A stretch of DNA of 49,204 nucleotides from a virus, in the IMG/VR virus record IMGVR_UViG_3300025087_000106, positions 1 through 49,204 of that record. One strand, 5' to 3'. Below the pieces are notes generated by a model. It made no database searches. It saw nothing but the letters and a program-made list of their open reading frames with translations, and was not told the DNA's origin. Below, in pieces: positions 48,722-49,204 of this stretch. Made by a program: the position numbers and the translations under genes. Position 1 is the first letter of the stretch; every line of letters begins with the position of its first letter.

Positions 48722-49204
48722 TTAACGTAAATGTTCCACTAATAACATAGAGCTATCAAACGAACTTGCGGCATCATTCAACTGTATCGTAGCTTTTATT
48801 GTTACATCAGCTGCCGTGTTTTGGGCTGCTGTTCCCTGACCATTATTCCCCGATGCTATGTCTATTTCATTGTATTCCTGAGCACTTACAGAACCGGTAT
48901 TAAAAACAGTAATCTGAAGAATTCTATTCTGTGCTCCACTTGTAGTTATTTGTCCCACCACAGTTGTCCCAAAGTATACCCTAATTGTTACATTCCCCGT
49001 TCCAGAATAAGTGATACTTTCAAGTTGAGCGGTTATACGGACACCGTCATTTATACCTAATGTACTGGCCGGTAGGGTATAAACAATACCATTTGTTTCA
49101 TTTGTTGTTCCCGTTACATTAACATCTGTCCACTGACGAGATAAGACATAGCTCCCCACTACTCCGGTATCACTATTAACCGTTACTATTGGGGCTGCAT
49201 CCGT
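48722..49204 (-). CDS. Beta-rich fibre-like protein (N-terminus beyond window)
   Basis: The frame is open to the right window edge. A GTG at 49159 exists, but upstream codons (DAAPIVTVNSDTGVV) continue without a stop, so the protein is longer. The 160 visible residues are a Thr/Asn/Gly-rich beta sandwich (NVTIRVYFGTTVVGQITTSG, ADVTIKATIQLN), similar to phage fibre or carbohydrate-binding domains. It is immediately upstream of the propeller gene. Confidence 0.55.
   Translation of the reverse strand, partial: TDAAPIVTVNSDTGVVGSYVLSRQWTDVNVTGTTNETNGIVYTLPASTLGINDGVRITAQLESITYSGTGNVTIRVYFGTTVVGQITTSGAQNRILQITVFNTGSVSAQEYNEIDIASGNNGQGTAAQNTAADVTIKATIQLNDAASSFDSSMLLVEHLR

Overview
The window is a continuous piece of a tailed-phage (Caudoviricetes) genome or prophage. 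Every gene I can support, about 77, lies on the minus strand, so it reads from position 49204 down to 1. HK97-type head genes, a gp10/terminator/tube/chaperone/tape-measure tail order and no sheath gene suggest a siphovirus. I see no integrase, repressor, terminase, DNA polymerase or recognisable endolysin, so the genome continues beyond both edges. Both edges cut through genes. The host cannot be named. Very strong Shine-Dalgarno sequences, frequent TTG and GTG starts and Sec-type signal peptides point to a bacterium, probably an uncultured one.

Layout in reading order. (1) 49204-43758: putative receptor, fibre or exported proteins, three with N-terminal signal peptides, including a 940-residue Asp-box propeller protein ending in a CBM9-like domain. 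(2) 43753-42000: small zinc-ribbon and membrane proteins. (3) 41900-34472: the head module. It opens with a 1066-residue protein joining a portal, a MuF domain and a complete type IB topoisomerase with all five catalytic residues. A prohead protease/scaffold, a Com-like zinc protein, the major capsid protein and a small virion protein follow. (4) 34399-29062: an accessory cassette inside the head genes, with three glycosyltransferases, a WecB-type UDP-GlcNAc 2-epimerase and a SpeD-like pyruvoyl decarboxylase. (5) 29069-22144: head-tail connector and tail genes interleaved with two methyltransferases and a SunS-like glycosyltransferase. The tail chaperone pair carries a canonical -1 slippery site. 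(6) 22137-14170: tape measure and tail-tip genes, closed by an intrinsic terminator.

(7) 14147-13613 is the only long non-coding stretch. It is AT-rich, with three TAGTATAAT boxes and a long inverted repeat, and is the likely control region for the genes that follow. (8) 13612-4753: an early or accessory operon of many small genes. These include a RadC-like JAB protein, a VRR-NUC nuclease, a DUF6745 protein with a 12-bp tandem repeat, a left-handed beta-helix protein with an 18-bp tandem repeat, and numerous CxxC proteins. At least 17 start sites here share a module: a GCCCC/GGGGC hairpin fused to a GGGAGGTAGGGAG ribosome-binding site. (9) 4753-1: recombination genes (YqaJ exonuclease, RecT with an added zinc ribbon, RuvC-like resolvase), a radical SAM protein and further zinc ribbons. 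The window ends inside a paralogue of the zinc-ribbon gene at 42592.

The most unusual items are the portal-MuF-topoisomerase IB fusion, the repeated hairpin/ribosome-binding module, and the sugar/polyamine-type cassette placed between the capsid and connector genes.
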